A DNA stretch of 38,436 nt from Clostridiales bacterium (GCA_017509245.1 JAFWQC010000098.1:1-38436), one strand, 5' to 3'; positions 7,785 to 16,349 are shown, counted from the stretch's first letter. The notes: a model not told the origin generated them from the sequence alone. Made by a program: numbers and translations.

Positions 7785-8750
7785 ATGACTTTCAAGGAGA
7801 ACGCCCTTAAAAAATTTAAAGCGTTTTCATTAGCAGCTTTCGGGCTGCTGTTTTTCCTTTTTATCGAATACACTCTTATCCTGGTGTTTATTTTCTTCAA
7901 CATCGACAGGGAGATCTACAGGGGAGTATTCAATTTCCTTGTTACCGTTCTGACTGCCGCCGGAATGCTCCTGCTAGCCAAACTGGATTCGTCTTTCAGT
8001 AAAAAGCCTCTGATAAAGATTAAGAAACTCGGTGCGGATCAGGTCGTTGCCCTGATAGTCATTGCTTTCGGCATGCTCGGATTCGTAACTACTTACATTA
8101 TCGTTGCTGACAAGATATCGGCATATATAGATTCACTCAGGCAGTCAGTGGAAGAGTACAGGGAGGCAGTCGACAGATATTCTGATGTTTCCCAGGATAT
8201 CGTTCCCGTATGGGATTCGATAATCTATGTCTTCACTCTCTGTTTTATAGTTCCGGTTGCCGAAGAACTTGTCTTCAGAGGCATTGTATTTGGCCAGCTC
8301 CGGAAAGGGTTCGGCCCATGGGTATCCGTTCTCATCAGCGCAGTTGTTTTCGGCTTAATGCACGGAAGCGATATACACATTGGCTATGCACTGGTGTGCG
8401 GGCTCATAATAGCTGCCTGCTATTACCTTACTGACAGCCTTATTGCTTCCATCATCCTTCATATGATCTTTAACATCTTCGGTTCCGGCGTGGCAAGCTT
8501 TATGTCCATCGAGTATTTCGGAATATCCGAAGAGATAAGAAATTCATTTATGCAGGTCGTAAATATCGCATCATGTATGTTGATGCCCGTTGCAGTGCTC
8601 TTGATGGCTTATCTTGTAAGTGCCAAGCGTAAGAAAGATAAGGCTTTGGCTGAGTCAGCGTCATCCTCGGATAACATGCCTGAAGGATCACCTGTTTCGG
8701 GTGAAGATATCAAATTGTCCGCCGGTGACGGAATCGAGGCACAGCAATGA
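7785..8750 (+). CDS. CPBP family intramembrane metalloprotease
   Basis: A 321-residue polytopic membrane protein. All three CPBP (Abi/CAAX-like) motifs are present: EE160-161 with R165 (AEELVFRG), FGLMH with His193, and H226-xxx-N230 (HMIFN). These glutamyl/metal-type intramembrane proteases process prenylated proteins, peptides or bacteriocin-related substrates; the substrate here is unknown. Two membrane segments lie before residue 65, one at about 85-107, and the catalytic bundle at about 143-270. The cytoplasmic C-terminal tail is Ser/Asp-rich. It overlaps the next gene by 4 bp (ATGA), so the two are coupled, and the large surface protein downstream could be a partner. Confidence 0.9.
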   Translation: MTFKENALKKFKAFSLAAFGLLFFLFIEYTLILVFIFFNIDREIYRGVFNFLVTVLTAAGMLLLAKLDSSFSKKPLIKIKKLGADQVVALIVIAFGMLGFVTTYIIVADKISAYIDSLRQSVEEYREAVDRYSDVSQDIVPVWDSIIYVFTLCFIVPVAEELVFRGIVFGQLRKGFGPWVSVLISAVVFGLMHGSDIHIGYALVCGLIIAACYYLTDSLIASIILHMIFNIFGSGVASFMSIEYFGISEEIRNSFMQVVNIASCMLMPVAVLLMAYLVSAKRKKDKALAESASSSDNMPEGSPVSGEDIKLSAGDGIEAQQ

Positions 8751-11700
8751 AGAAACACGGCCGTCTGATGTTCGGTATTACCAAGAGGACACGTTTTGCC
8801 GTGGCGATGGTAGTCGTTGCGCTCGTGCTCATGATGGCGCTCGGTGTTCTGGGCTATGTCGGAGTATTCGGACAAAGATCCGAGCTCTGCACAGTTGCTG
8901 TTACGAATGACAGGGCAGGGGATGTTTTCGGAGGCACGGGAATAAACTGTGACGTTATCCCCAACATCAATCTTGTAAGAGACGCTTCTTTTGAGAGTTC
9001 CGTAGATTACTCGAGCATGCTCGTTGCCGGAGCTTCCGAAGGAAGTATATTCCTTACTCCCGACGCGGTTGCAAATGCAGGTTATAACACTACCACCTGT
9101 GCCGGTGATACTGCAAGGATCATATCGATCGACAGTGAAGGCGTCATGAGCGAGAAGTTCACCGGAACAGTAACCGGTTTCAAGCCTGCCAGATTAGGCG
9201 TCTTGAGCGAGATAAAGGACGAGAAGGATCTCTGGGACGAAGACCGCATAAAGAATCTTACTTTCTACGGCAACACGGTTATCGCTTTAACGGAGAACGG
9301 AAGACTTATCTACGAAGTAACGAACAGCCAGCTTACGGGTATCGTCGACTGTGACGAAAGATTTGCCATGGTTGATTCCAATGATTCAGGTGTTGTTGCC
9401 GTTGCATTGAGCGGCTCGGTATATATGTCACAGGACGCTAAGAATTATGCCCTCGTATACGATGCGCAGCAGAACGGCTCAGGTGCATCACTTTGCGGAA
9501 CCGGCTGTAACAGCCAGACATTTGCGGTCTGCTACAGCGACGGAACGATAGTTACCATAACTAACGGAAAGGTTGCTTTAACAAAGATCCCCGGCGCGAA
9601 GATCACTGCATTCGTCTCTGACGGCACGAAATTCATGGCAACAAATAAAAAAGGAGAGATCTATTCATCCTCCAACGGAACCGTGTTCAATCTCACCGGA
9701 AGCTCTGACTGGCTTTGTGATGACATGGCACCAATGAGCTGTGCCGCTAACGGAATTTTCTGTTTCATCATCAACAATTCCAGAGCCGTTATCGTAAGCC
9801 CGACTGATTCAGGTTATCTTGTCGTGAAAAACGAGATTGCGCAATCCGCAGGCGCCGGAATAGGATCTGCTTATCTTACCGATTCGGGTCTTATCATCGT
9901 CGGAACCGCTGATAAGAAAGCATTTGCGATCAATCTTGCCACAGGCAAATCAGCATTCCTTAATTCGGAAAACATAATGATCGAGAAGATCTTAGGCATA
10001 TCAGGTGACAAGGTTTATTACGATTCCGGCAAGGATATCTTTAAATCACAGATCCTTTCGGAATTCTCTGTGGAAGGCAATCTTGAGGGTGTCGATATTA
10101 TTGCTGACGACATCCTTATCATGGGCCACGCCGGAAAAGCGGCCGGCGGAGCCGTATCGGCTTCTGATACAAGAGAAGCTCCGTGGGCAGTGTCTGATGA
10201 ATTCGCCTGGGATGTTTATGGCAACGGCACTAATGTCATAGTTGCAGACAGAGCATACAGCGGCAGGAACGGAGCCAAGATCTCCGGTTCGGGAAACGGC
10301 GTCCATGCGATGACGCAGTCTCTGCCGGGCAAGGCAAGGGATAATTTCATGCCCGGAACGTTTTACCGTCTTAGCCTTTACGCTCTTTCAGACAGCGTGC
10401 CTGACAAAGTGTATTGCTGGGTAGAAGGCGACGGGTTTGGCAGATATGGCTTTGAACTAACTCAGATCGGCGGCAACTACAAGCGTTACAGCTATGTTTT
10501 CGCTGTTACGGACCAGATGGCAGATGCAGGTGAGATAAGGCTCAACATTGCTTTTGAGGGCACGGGTCATATTCTTGTCGATGATATCTATCTCGGTCCT
10601 GACAGTTACGATACTGCAGGTGTTCCCCAGTATTATTCAGATACCCTTGCATCGGGAAAACCGGATGCTTTAAGGCTTAATAACCTGAATATCGGCAGTT
10701 CCGGATATGCAGAGTCTTCACTCTATCTCATGAGTGCGGATTCTGTGTCCAGAGATGTGTCAAATACGTCGAGCAGAGCAGAATACAACGATCCTTATGA
10801 TATAGCTTTAAATACCCATACAGCCCAGTCTGTAACCAATTCTCTTGAGGACAGCTTAAGACTCGTAAAACAGTGCGGATCTTCTCCCTGGATCGTTATC
10901 GGTCCTTATGTAAACCAGAGTGATATCGACAGATTCATGGAGTATATTTGCGGCTCCCTGACATCGGACTACGGCGGCAAGAGGATCGACAACGGTACGG
11001 CACTTCCCTGGAGCAGGCAGTTCACGAGATTCTATATCGAGATCAAGGACAGCGGCAAAGTATTCAAGAGTGATATTCAGAAGGCTTCTTACGTCAATTA
11101 CGTCATCTCGATGTTTACCCAGTCTGAATATTTCAGCGACATCAAGGATAAGACGGTATTCCTGGACGGAATGGTCTACGACGGCGGTACCATGATGTCT
11201 GATGCCGATAACCACACCATGGATGTAAAGCTGATCGCAAATGACAGCTCAGCTACATATATCGATAACATCAATACCAGTTATGTTCTTGCCCAGTACA
11301 AGTCGCCGCATGTCGTATCAGGCAACAATTCCGGCGAATACATAAATACGCTGGATACGGACGGAAGCAACTGTGCAAAGATCATTTCCGCGATAATGAC
11401 TACGCAGGCTGACTATGCCGAGATGTTCCTTTTCGATGCCTCGGTAAACTTCGTGCCTTCAAAATATACCGAAAGCGGCATGTTTACCGGTGATAAGAGC
11501 TTTATAAACATGGTGACGGTCTCCGGACTTACGACAGACTTTACAGGTTTTGATGAGCTTTATATCGATTTCAGGGAACCGCTCGATCCTGAATCAGCGG
11601 CAAGCATCGATCAGTTTATGTCCAATGTCACGGCTGCATGCTTTAGCAAGGGCAACAAGTCTTACATAGTGATCGCAAACTCTTCAAACACACAGCAGAG

Positions 11701-11866
11701 CTTCCTTATCAACGACACAGGTTTTGGACGCGTTGAGAGCGTTATAAAGCGTTTCTACGATGACAATGGCAGGCTCATTAACGAGAAGACCTCAAGAAAT
11801 GAACATTTGCGTCATATCCTCCAGCCCGGGGAATTCATAATAATTGAGGTGACTCACAAGAGCTGA
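8747..11866 (+). CDS. Large anchored extracellular protein: beta-propeller-like and degenerate glycosidase-like parts
   Basis: A 1039-residue protein with a short cytoplasmic start and one membrane anchor (about 17-42). The rest is predicted outside the cell. Residues about 60-90 (VFGGTGIN..NLVRDASFES) resemble the N-terminal part of GH51 arabinofuranosidases and related carbohydrate-binding jelly rolls. Residues about 160-470 show repeating strands with S/D-G-x-V/I turns, like a beta-propeller. Residues about 475-620 look like a second carbohydrate-binding jelly roll ending HILVDDIYLGP. Residues about 690-950 resemble a TIM-barrel glycosidase but lack a clear catalytic Asn-Glu pair. The end (SYIVIANSS.. 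LQPGEFIIIEV) looks like the C-terminal beta-sandwich of clan-A glycosidases. It is coupled by ATGA overlap to the CPBP protease. A wall-polysaccharide-binding or non-enzymatic role is inference. Confidence 0.65.
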   Translation: MKKHGRLMFGITKRTRFAVAMVVVALVLMMALGVLGYVGVFGQRSELCTVAVTNDRAGDVFGGTGINCDVIPNINLVRDASFESSVDYSSMLVAGASEGSIFLTPDAVANAGYNTTTCAGDTARIISIDSEGVMSEKFTGTVTGFKPARLGVLSEIKDEKDLWDEDRIKNLTFYGNTVIALTENGRLIYEVTNSQLTGIVDCDERFAMVDSNDSGVVAVALSGSVYMSQDAKNYALVYDAQQNGSGASLCGTGCNSQTFAVCYSDGTIVTITNGKVALTKIPGAKITAFVSDGTKFMATNKKGEIYSSSNGTVFNLTGSSDWLCDDMAPMSCAANGIFCFIINNSRAVIVSPTDSGYLVVKNEIAQSAGAGIGSAYLTDSGLIIVGTADKKAFAINLATGKSAFLNSENIMIEKILGISGDKVYYDSGKDIFKSQILSEFSVEGNLEGVDIIADDILIMGHAGKAAGGAVSASDTREAPWAVSDEFAWDVYGNGTNVIVADRAYSGRNGAKISGSGNGVHAMTQSLPGKARDNFMPGTFYRLSLYALSDSVPDKVYCWVEGDGFGRYGFELTQIGGNYKRYSYVFAVTDQMADAGEIRLNIAFEGTGHILVDDIYLGPDSYDTAGVPQYYSDTLASGKPDALRLNNLNIGSSGYAESSLYLMSADSVSRDVSNTSSRAEYNDPYDIALNTHTAQSVTNSLEDSLRLVKQCGSSPWIVIGPYVNQSDIDRFMEYICGSLTSDYGGKRIDNGTALPWSRQFTRFYIEIKDSGKVFKSDIQKASYVNYVISMFTQSEYFSDIKDKTVFLDGMVYDGGTMMSDADNHTMDVKLIANDSSATYIDNINTSYVLAQYKSPHVVSGNNSGEYINTLDTDGSNCAKIISAIMTTQADYAEMFLFDASVNFVPSKYTESGMFTGDKSFINMVTVSGLTTDFTGFDELYIDFREPLDPESAASIDQFMSNVTAACFSKGNKSYIVIANSSNTQQSFLINDTGFGRVESVIKRFYDDNGRLINEKTSRNEHLRHILQPGEFIIIEVTHKS

Positions 11867-11869
11867 CGG

Positions 11870-12409
11870 TCAGTCGGCCTTTATAAAATTGATAAGCTGT
11901 TCAGAAGCCTTTGAACTGTTCTCTTTCCACTTTCTGCAGAGCGTTTTGGCAGTAACTTCGTCATCAACAGTGACAGTGGCTGAAAAAGGCCTGTCGTCGC
12001 CTGAATAGCTTAAGATCACACGGAATTTTCCGTTTTCAGCAGGTTCAATGTAAGCACGGCTTACCGAATTAGCCTCCATCTCGCGCTTTACTTCTGATGC
12101 AGCCTCTTCGAGATGTGAAAGAAGAGGGGCACTAAGTGAAGATACAAGATCCTTTAGAACGGCTCTTCCTCCGTCAGTCAGTGTCAGATTCTCTGTTGAG
12201 CCGACGGCATCGCCGGTAAATGAGGCAGACTGGCTCTTATCCATGAGATTTCCCGATATGAGCTCTTCATAAGACCTGCTGAACGTGAAAAAGTCCGTAT
12301 AAAGCGACTCCATGCACTTTGACATCAGGAGATGGTAGCTTACTCCGGGCGCACGGTCCACGAGATAAAGTATTTGAATTTTCGCTTCCGCGATAGAAAT
12401 ATCAGACAT
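11870..12409 (-). CDS. DUF4364 family winged-helix protein
   Basis: A 179-residue protein. Its start (MSDISIAEAKIQILYLVDRAPG) and the winged-helix pattern, including LTLTDGGRAVLKDL, match the Clostridial DUF4364 family, thought to be transcriptional regulators. An open frame continues upstream to 12634, but ATG 12409 has AAGGAA at the right distance and begins at the family's usual N-terminus; the extension would run through the promoter and into pgi. It is transcribed divergently from pgi. Its stop lies 3 bp from the end of the convergent surface-protein gene. Regulation of pgi is possible but unproven. Confidence 0.82.
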   Translation of the reverse strand: MSDISIAEAKIQILYLVDRAPGVSYHLLMSKCMESLYTDFFTFSRSYEELISGNLMDKSQSASFTGDAVGSTENLTLTDGGRAVLKDLVSSLSAPLLSHLEEAASEVKREMEANSVSRAYIEPAENGKFRVILSYSGDDRPFSATVTVDDEVTAKTLCRKWKENSSKASEQLINFIKAD

Positions 12410-12438
12410 CTTGTATTCCTTAGATTTTTCGTGGCTTT

Positions 12439-12466
12439 TTGTAATAATTCCACGCTTAATTATACT
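12439..12466. promoter_or_regulatory. Overlapping divergent promoters of the DUF4364 gene and pgi
   Basis: On the + strand TTGTAA (12439-12444), 16 bp, then TATACT (12461-12466) points to pgi. On the - strand TATAAT (complement of 12459-12464) points to the DUF4364 gene. The two -10 boxes share bases, so the promoters should interfere with each other. Confidence 0.5.
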
Positions 12467-12479
12467 CGAAAAGAGGTTT

Positions 12480-12520
12480 TTACGGGTGTATACTCTGAAT
12501 GATTTTTGAAAAACCCGTAA
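12480..12520 (+). promoter_or_regulatory. Inverted repeat in the pgi leader next to the RBS
   Basis: TTACGGGT (12480-12487) is perfectly complementary to ACCCGTAA (12513-12520), with a 25-base spacer. The second arm runs directly into the AAGGAG ribosome binding site (12519-12524). In RNA it could restrict ribosome access; in DNA it could be an operator. Confidence 0.45.
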
Positions 12521-12532
12521 GGAGAAAACATA

Positions 12533-13882
12533 ATGATTACATTTGATTACCAGAACGCCCTCGATTTTATCGGAGGTGAAGAGGCAGTCGCTAGAATGGA
12601 GCCCCAGGTTAAAGCCGCTTCTGATATGCTTCACAAGAAGAACGGCCCCGGAAATGATTTTCTCGGATGGCTCGACCTTCCCACAAATTATGATAAAGAA
12701 GAATTCGCACGTATCCGCAAGGCAGCTCAGAAGATCAGAAGAGATTCTGACGTCCTCATCGTTATCGGTATCGGCGGTTCATACTTAGGTGCACGCGCCG
12801 TAATCGAACTCTTAGGCCACTCTTTTGCAAACGCAGCATCAAAGAAGGTAAGAAAGAGCCCCCTGATCCTTTTCTGCGGTAACTCCATCAGCGCTACATA
12901 TCTTGCGGACATGATGGACATCATCGAAGGCAAGGATATTTCCCTCAACATCATCTCAAAGTCCGGCACTACAACTGAGCCTGCCATCGCTTTCCGTATC
13001 CTCCGTGCTTACATGGAGAACAAGTACGGCAAGAAGGGTGCAAAGGACAGGATCTATGCAACAACCGACAAAGCAAGAGGAGCTCTTAAGGGCTTAGCTG
13101 ACAAGGAAGGCTACGAGAGCTTCGTAGTACCTGACGACGTAGGCGGCAGATTCTCCGTTCTTACAGCTGTAGGACTTCTTCCTATCGCTGTTGCAGGCAT
13201 CGACATAAGAGAGCTCATGAAGGGTGCAAGAGACGCTTCCAAGGCTTACAAGAAGCTTCCTCTTTCCGAGAATCCCTGCTATCAGTATGCAGCAGTCCGT
13301 AACTGCCTGTTAAGATCCGGTTATTCAACAGAAGTCATGGTAAACTATGAGCCTTCTTTCCACTTCATGACAGAGTGGTGGAAGCAGCTCTACGGTGAGT
13401 CTGAGGGTAAGGACAGAAGAGGTATCTTCCCGGCAGGCGTAGACAACACTACAGACCTTCACTCCATGGGTCAGTTCATCCAGGATGGCGCACGCATCAT
13501 GTATGAGACAGTCGTTCAGATCGACCAGCCCAGAAGAACATTCTTGATCCCCAACGACAAGACAAATCTCGACGGCCTTAACTTCCTCTCCGGCATGGAC
13601 ATGAACGAAGTTAATGCAAAGGCTATGCAGGGCACGATCCTTGCTCACGTTGACGGTAAGGTTCCGAACCTCTTGATCCACATGCCCGATCAGACAGCAT
13701 ACTCATTAGGTGAGCTCATCTACTTCTTCGAAAAGGCATGCGGTATCTCAGGTTATCTCCTCGCCGTAAATCCTTTCAACCAGCCCGGTGTTGAAGCATA
13801 CAAGAAGAACATGTTCGCTCTTCTCGGCAAGCCCGGCTATGAAGACCAGAAGGCTGCACTCGAGGCTAGACTTAACAAATAA
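12533..13882 (+). CDS. pgi: Glucose-6-phosphate isomerase
   Basis: Interconverts glucose-6-phosphate and fructose-6-phosphate in glycolysis and gluconeogenesis; cytoplasmic. The 449 residues match the short Bacillota-type enzyme. Visible motifs are the phosphate-binding [11 protein letters not shown], the serine-rich [10 protein letters not shown], the family signature [17 protein letters not shown], and the C-terminal signature with the catalytic Lys region ([16 protein letters not shown]). ATG 12533 follows AAGGAG. The codons look strongly biased towards those of the ribosomal and aminoacyl-tRNA synthetase genes in the window, suggesting high expression. It is monocistronic, bounded by its own promoter and terminator. 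Confidence 0.97.
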   Translation: MITFDYQNALDFIGGEEAVARMEPQVKAASDMLHKKNGPGNDFLGWLDLPTNYDKEEFARIRKAAQKIRRDSDVLIVIGIGGSYLGARAVIELLGHSFANAASKKVRKSPLILFCGNSISATYLADMMDIIEGKDISLNIISKSGTTTEPAIAFRILRAYMENKYGKKGAKDRIYATTDKARGALKGLADKEGYESFVVPDDVGGRFSVLTAVGLLPIAVAGIDIRELMKGARDASKAYKKLPLSENPCYQYAAVRNCLLRSGYSTEVMVNYEPSFHFMTEWWKQLYGESEGKDRRGIFPAGVDNTTDLHSMGQFIQDGARIMYETVVQIDQPRRTFLIPNDKTNLDGLNFLSGMDMNEVNAKAMQGTILAHVDGKVPNLLIHMPDQTAYSLGELIYFFEKACGISGYLLAVNPFNQPGVEAYKKNMFALLGKPGYEDQKAALEARLNK

Positions 13883-13918
13883 AAGAAGGCAAGCAATTGC
13901 TTTGAACTTTGAACAGTG

Positions 13919-13953
13919 CAGGGACTGCTTTATGCGGTCCCTGTATCATTTTT
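13919..13953 (+). terminator. Terminator of pgi
   Basis: A 10-bp hairpin 13919-13928/13934-13943 (core CAGGGAC/GTCCCTG), loop TTTAT, then ATCATTTTT. Confidence 0.88.
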
Positions 13954-14018
13954 GCAATAATTCCGATTTGTATATTCTGTATATCCAATTTGTATAGTTT
14001 GGAATAAACGCTGAAATA

Positions 14019-14024
14019 TATAAT
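14019..14024 (+). promoter_or_regulatory. -10 box upstream of the lipoprotein pair
   Basis: TATAAT in AT-rich sequence 67 bp before the first lipoprotein start. No convincing -35 box at normal spacing. Confidence 0.4.
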
Positions 14025-14091
14025 ATGCTTGAGGAATAAGGCATTCGCTTATGTTTGGGGATGCGAGATAGGAATAAAGGAGAATAATTCA

Positions 14092-14703
14092 ATGAAGAGT
14101 AAGTTGTTTATGGCAGCAACTGCTGTTATGGCTGTTGTATGTCTGGCTGGATGCTCAGCAGGTATTTCATCAAAGAAATTCGTAAATTCGGTTGAGAGCT
14201 GCGGCATGAAGGAATACACGGATTCACGTGAATTTTTAAGGCTGATCGGCGGCACGGGCGAGGATGAATCGTACTATTATGTCGGAAAGGATCAAAAAGC
14301 CGATACATTATGTTCTACATTTTTTGGCACTGAGGCTGATTCCGGCGCAACCGAGTTCATTGCATGTATAGAATGGAAGATGGGTGAAGGTGACGATTAT
14401 CTTTGCTTGAACTATATTTATTATATAGCTGCAAAGAATAAGTCTTCGGCCGAGACAATATATGAGAAAGCAAAGGCTAATGGATTACACGATCAGATCT
14501 CAGGAACCAAGAACGGAATACAATATTCGATCAATTATATCGGTGCCGGCGGTCTTCCTGCTCATGACAGTTATTCCGGTGCATACTTAAAAGGAAACAC
14601 GGTAATCTACATCCGCGGTAATTGCTACAGCGATTGTGATAACGAACTCGTTGAAACAGTATGCAAAGACTTAGGTCTTGAATCACCTTACACATTGAGA
14701 TAA
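14092..14703 (+). CDS. Putative lipoprotein, first of a tandem pair
   Basis: 203 residues of unknown function. A lipoprotein signal with lipobox LAGC puts the lipidated Cys at position 21, anchoring the protein outside the membrane. The start is ATG 14092 behind AAAGGAG; the longer frame from 14029 would add 21 residues before the signal and is not favoured. The body shares pattern with the next gene: K-F/N-F..A/S..GM-EE/KE-TD near the start, E-T/A-I/K-IY in the middle, KG-TVI near the end, and a closing C-K-LGL-SPY-L. They are paralogues made by tandem duplication. No enzyme motif is visible. Confidence 0.8.
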   Translation: MKSKLFMAATAVMAVVCLAGCSAGISSKKFVNSVESCGMKEYTDSREFLRLIGGTGEDESYYYVGKDQKADTLCSTFFGTEADSGATEFIACIEWKMGEGDDYLCLNYIYYIAAKNKSSAETIYEKAKANGLHDQISGTKNGIQYSINYIGAGGLPAHDSYSGAYLKGNTVIYIRGNCYSDCDNELVETVCKDLGLESPYTLR

Positions 14704-14718
14704 CAGGAGTGGATCATT

Positions 14719-15426
14719 ATGAAAAATAAAGCATTGAAGGCAGTTGCAGCCCTGATGGCTGTTGTTTGTCTGGCAGGTTGTTCCTCTAACAAATATACAT
14801 CGGACAACTTCATTAATATAGCCAAGAAGTATGGCATGGAAGAGTGCACGGATTATCATAAGTTCGGCATTGTATGGGCAGGTCCCCAAAATGACGCTTC
14901 AGTTTACTATACTTCAAAAGACGCAGAACAGGCCGATATTATGTGTTACGAATTATTAGGTTTCGGTCCTGAGGCATGCGTAGAGAAATCCGTTGTCTGC
15001 GCTGAAACTTCAACTCCATCCAATGATAATCCGGTGGGCAGCATGTCACATGTGTTTTTGTTTAAGGCTAAGGACGAAGAAGCCGCCCAAAAGATTTATG
15101 ATTACCAGGCCAATGCACTGAGTAATGCCGAAGAAGGCGAAAAGAACGGCGTAAAATACGTAATATCACTTAGAACCGCCAAATCCCAAGTAGCCAAACC
15201 CCTTGATTTTTCTGGCGTTGGTATGCAATCGGGATCAGTCGATTTTGTAGCAGATATGACGCCGGACATGTTTACTGAAGTTGAAGTTGGTTTTGCAAGA
15301 GGAATATACATGAAAGGCGATACGGTAATCTGGGTCTACAGTATGTATGATGTAACAAAAACCGATGAGTGCGTAAAAAAATTCTGCAATAAACTGGGGC
15401 TTAAATCACCATATTCATTGAAATAA
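14719..15426 (+). CDS. Putative lipoprotein, second of a tandem pair
   Basis: 235 residues, starting 15 bp after the previous gene behind AGGAG. The lipobox LAGC again places the lipidated Cys at 21. It matches its neighbour at the signal peptide (MAVVCLAGC is identical), the GMEECTDYHKF segment, KGDTVIW and the closing LGLKSPYSLK. It is longer in the middle, where an extra segment of about 30 residues is rich in Ser, Val and Asp. Function unknown. The pair ends at a terminator and probably forms a two-gene transcript. Confidence 0.8.
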   Translation: MKNKALKAVAALMAVVCLAGCSSNKYTSDNFINIAKKYGMEECTDYHKFGIVWAGPQNDASVYYTSKDAEQADIMCYELLGFGPEACVEKSVVCAETSTPSNDNPVGSMSHVFLFKAKDEEAAQKIYDYQANALSNAEEGEKNGVKYVISLRTAKSQVAKPLDFSGVGMQSGSVDFVADMTPDMFTEVEVGFARGIYMKGDTVIWVYSMYDVTKTDECVKKFCNKLGLKSPYSLK

Positions 15427-15443
15427 CAACAAACTAAGTTAAG

Positions 15444-15472
15444 ACAGGGGCTGCTTCTTGCGGCCCTTGTTT
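15444..15472 (+). terminator. Terminator of the lipoprotein pair
   Basis: An 11-bp hairpin 15444-15454/15460-15470 with a 5-base loop. The T tract after it is short (TTTCT), so it is weaker than the other terminators. Confidence 0.65.
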
Positions 15473-15515
15473 CTATGTGCTCGAAAATAAAGCCGGCAGA
15501 TAATTGGAGCAGATC

Positions 15516-15604
15516 AAATATCACCTGCAAGCCCTGCCGTCAATGGACGGCTTCGCCTGGCCTTGAAGGCCCCATTGACTGCAAGGGCTTTGCAGGTGTT
15601 TTAT
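15516..15604 (-). repeat. Structured palindrome A (inverted copy of element B)
   Basis: A long imperfect palindrome. The outer arms pair CACCTGCAA (15522-15530) with TTGCAGGTG (15590-15598). An inner stem GTCAATGG/CCATTGAC follows (15539-15546/15572-15579). At the top are two small hairpins, 15549-15557 and 15559-15571. Read on the - strand, the inner stem is bounded by TGCAGTCAA and TTGACGGCA, identical to element B. No coding potential. Confidence 0.7.
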
Positions 15605-15681
15605 TTGTGTTTAAGACGTGGCAAGCCCGCCCTGCATTTAAAAATGCCAGGAAAATATAGTTCTCAAAATGTATAGTTTCG

Positions 15682-16279
15682 TGTCGGTTGTTTGCGGAGT
15701 TTTGTAGGATGTCTTGTCGGTTATCAAATAAAACAGACGACAATTTGCAGGTTTGATGTTGGTTTTGTCGGTTTTGTTGTCGGCTATTAAAGTCAGTTTT
15801 GTAGGTGTCGTATTTCATATGTTTCCGGAAATATACGGAATCAGCATATCAGTTGATGGCTTTCATTACATAACCGCCAATGACCGCAACCGGCCTTGAA
15901 CACCCAACACAGATCAGGCGCTGCAGTCAAGGACGAAGCATTCGCAAGAATGTGCCGTAAGGCATCCTTGACGGCATAAGACTGATCTGTAAAACAAGCA
16001 TGGACGGTTGCGGTTGGTGTTTACATTTGTAATCATACGAAATCTTCAGTTGTTGCTCCTGAAAGCCCACTGTTTTTAGTGCTCTTCAGCACCAGAATAA
16101 TGCCTTTGAAAACTATATTTCCTTGTCGGAAAAATCATACAAATTGCAGGTTTATTTTTAACATCTTGTCGGTTTTATGTTCACGTTCGGAGAAAAGTTC
16201 GACAAATCCTGTAGAGCTTTGGAGCATTGTATGGTAATTGTCGGCTCAGTTGTTGGCTTTGTCGCAAAAAACCGACAAG
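15682..16279. repeat. Scattered TTGTCGG motifs
   Basis: TTGTCGG or TGTCGG occurs on the + strand at about 15682, 15714, 15765, 15777, 16123, 16166 and 16238, usually followed by T or CT. The reverse complement CCGACAA is at 16272-16278. Related TTGTCG forms occur near 15737 (-), 16199 (-) and 16259 (+). The copies at 16259-16264 and 16273-16278 form a small hairpin. Spacing is irregular. Possible regulator sites or decayed repeats. Confidence 0.6.
15883..16014 (+). repeat. Structured palindrome B
   Basis: Three nested perfect stems: ACCGCAACCG (15883-15892) with CGGTTGCGGT (16005-16014); ACAGATCAG (15909-15917) with CTGATCTGT (15982-15990); and GTCAAGGA (15926-15933) with TCCTTGAC (15965-15972). 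At the top are two hairpins capped by GNRA-type loops, GCAA (15944-15947) and GTAA (15957-15960). The inner stem is flanked by TGCAGTCAA and TTGACGGCA, shared with element A, including an A-G mismatch. Confidence 0.7.
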
Positions 16280-16340
16280 AAAATATACTTTTTCGAAGGC
16301 TGTTTGTGTGGTGATATTGCAAGCAAGTTTCTCGAATGTT

Positions 16341-16349
16341 TGCTATAAT
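16341..16349 (+). promoter_or_regulatory. Extended -10 promoter of the hydratase gene
   Basis: TGCTATAAT: an extended TG plus consensus TATAAT (16344-16349), 36 bp before the ATG. No -35 box at standard spacing, as often seen with extended -10 promoters. Confidence 0.65.

Larger units (their letters stand above)
15473..16340. other. 868-bp gene-free region rich in palindromes and short repeats
   Basis: No credible coding region: the open frames here are short, lack ribosome binding sites and run through the palindromes. The region holds two structured palindromes (A, 15516-15604; B, 15883-16014), at least eight TTGTCGG-type motifs (15682-16279) and imperfect copies of a (C)AA-TTGCAGGTTT segment at about 15741 and 16141. 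The last 40 bp lead to the promoter of the hydratase gene. Confidence 0.75.

Noticed and set aside
12410..12634. N-terminal extension of the DUF4364 gene
   Set aside because: It runs through the promoter and into pgi, while ATG 12409 has an RBS and the family's usual start.
15475..15818. Short open frames on both strands in the repeat region
   Set aside because: They cross palindrome A, have no RBS and show low-quality amino-acid composition.
15516..16014. Integron attC sites
   Set aside because: The palindromes lack the RYYYAAC/GTTRRRY core sites and do not border cassette-like genes; no integrase is present.
15682..16279. CRISPR array
   Set aside because: The repeated motif is only 7-9 bases with irregular spacing and mixed strands; no cas genes are nearby.
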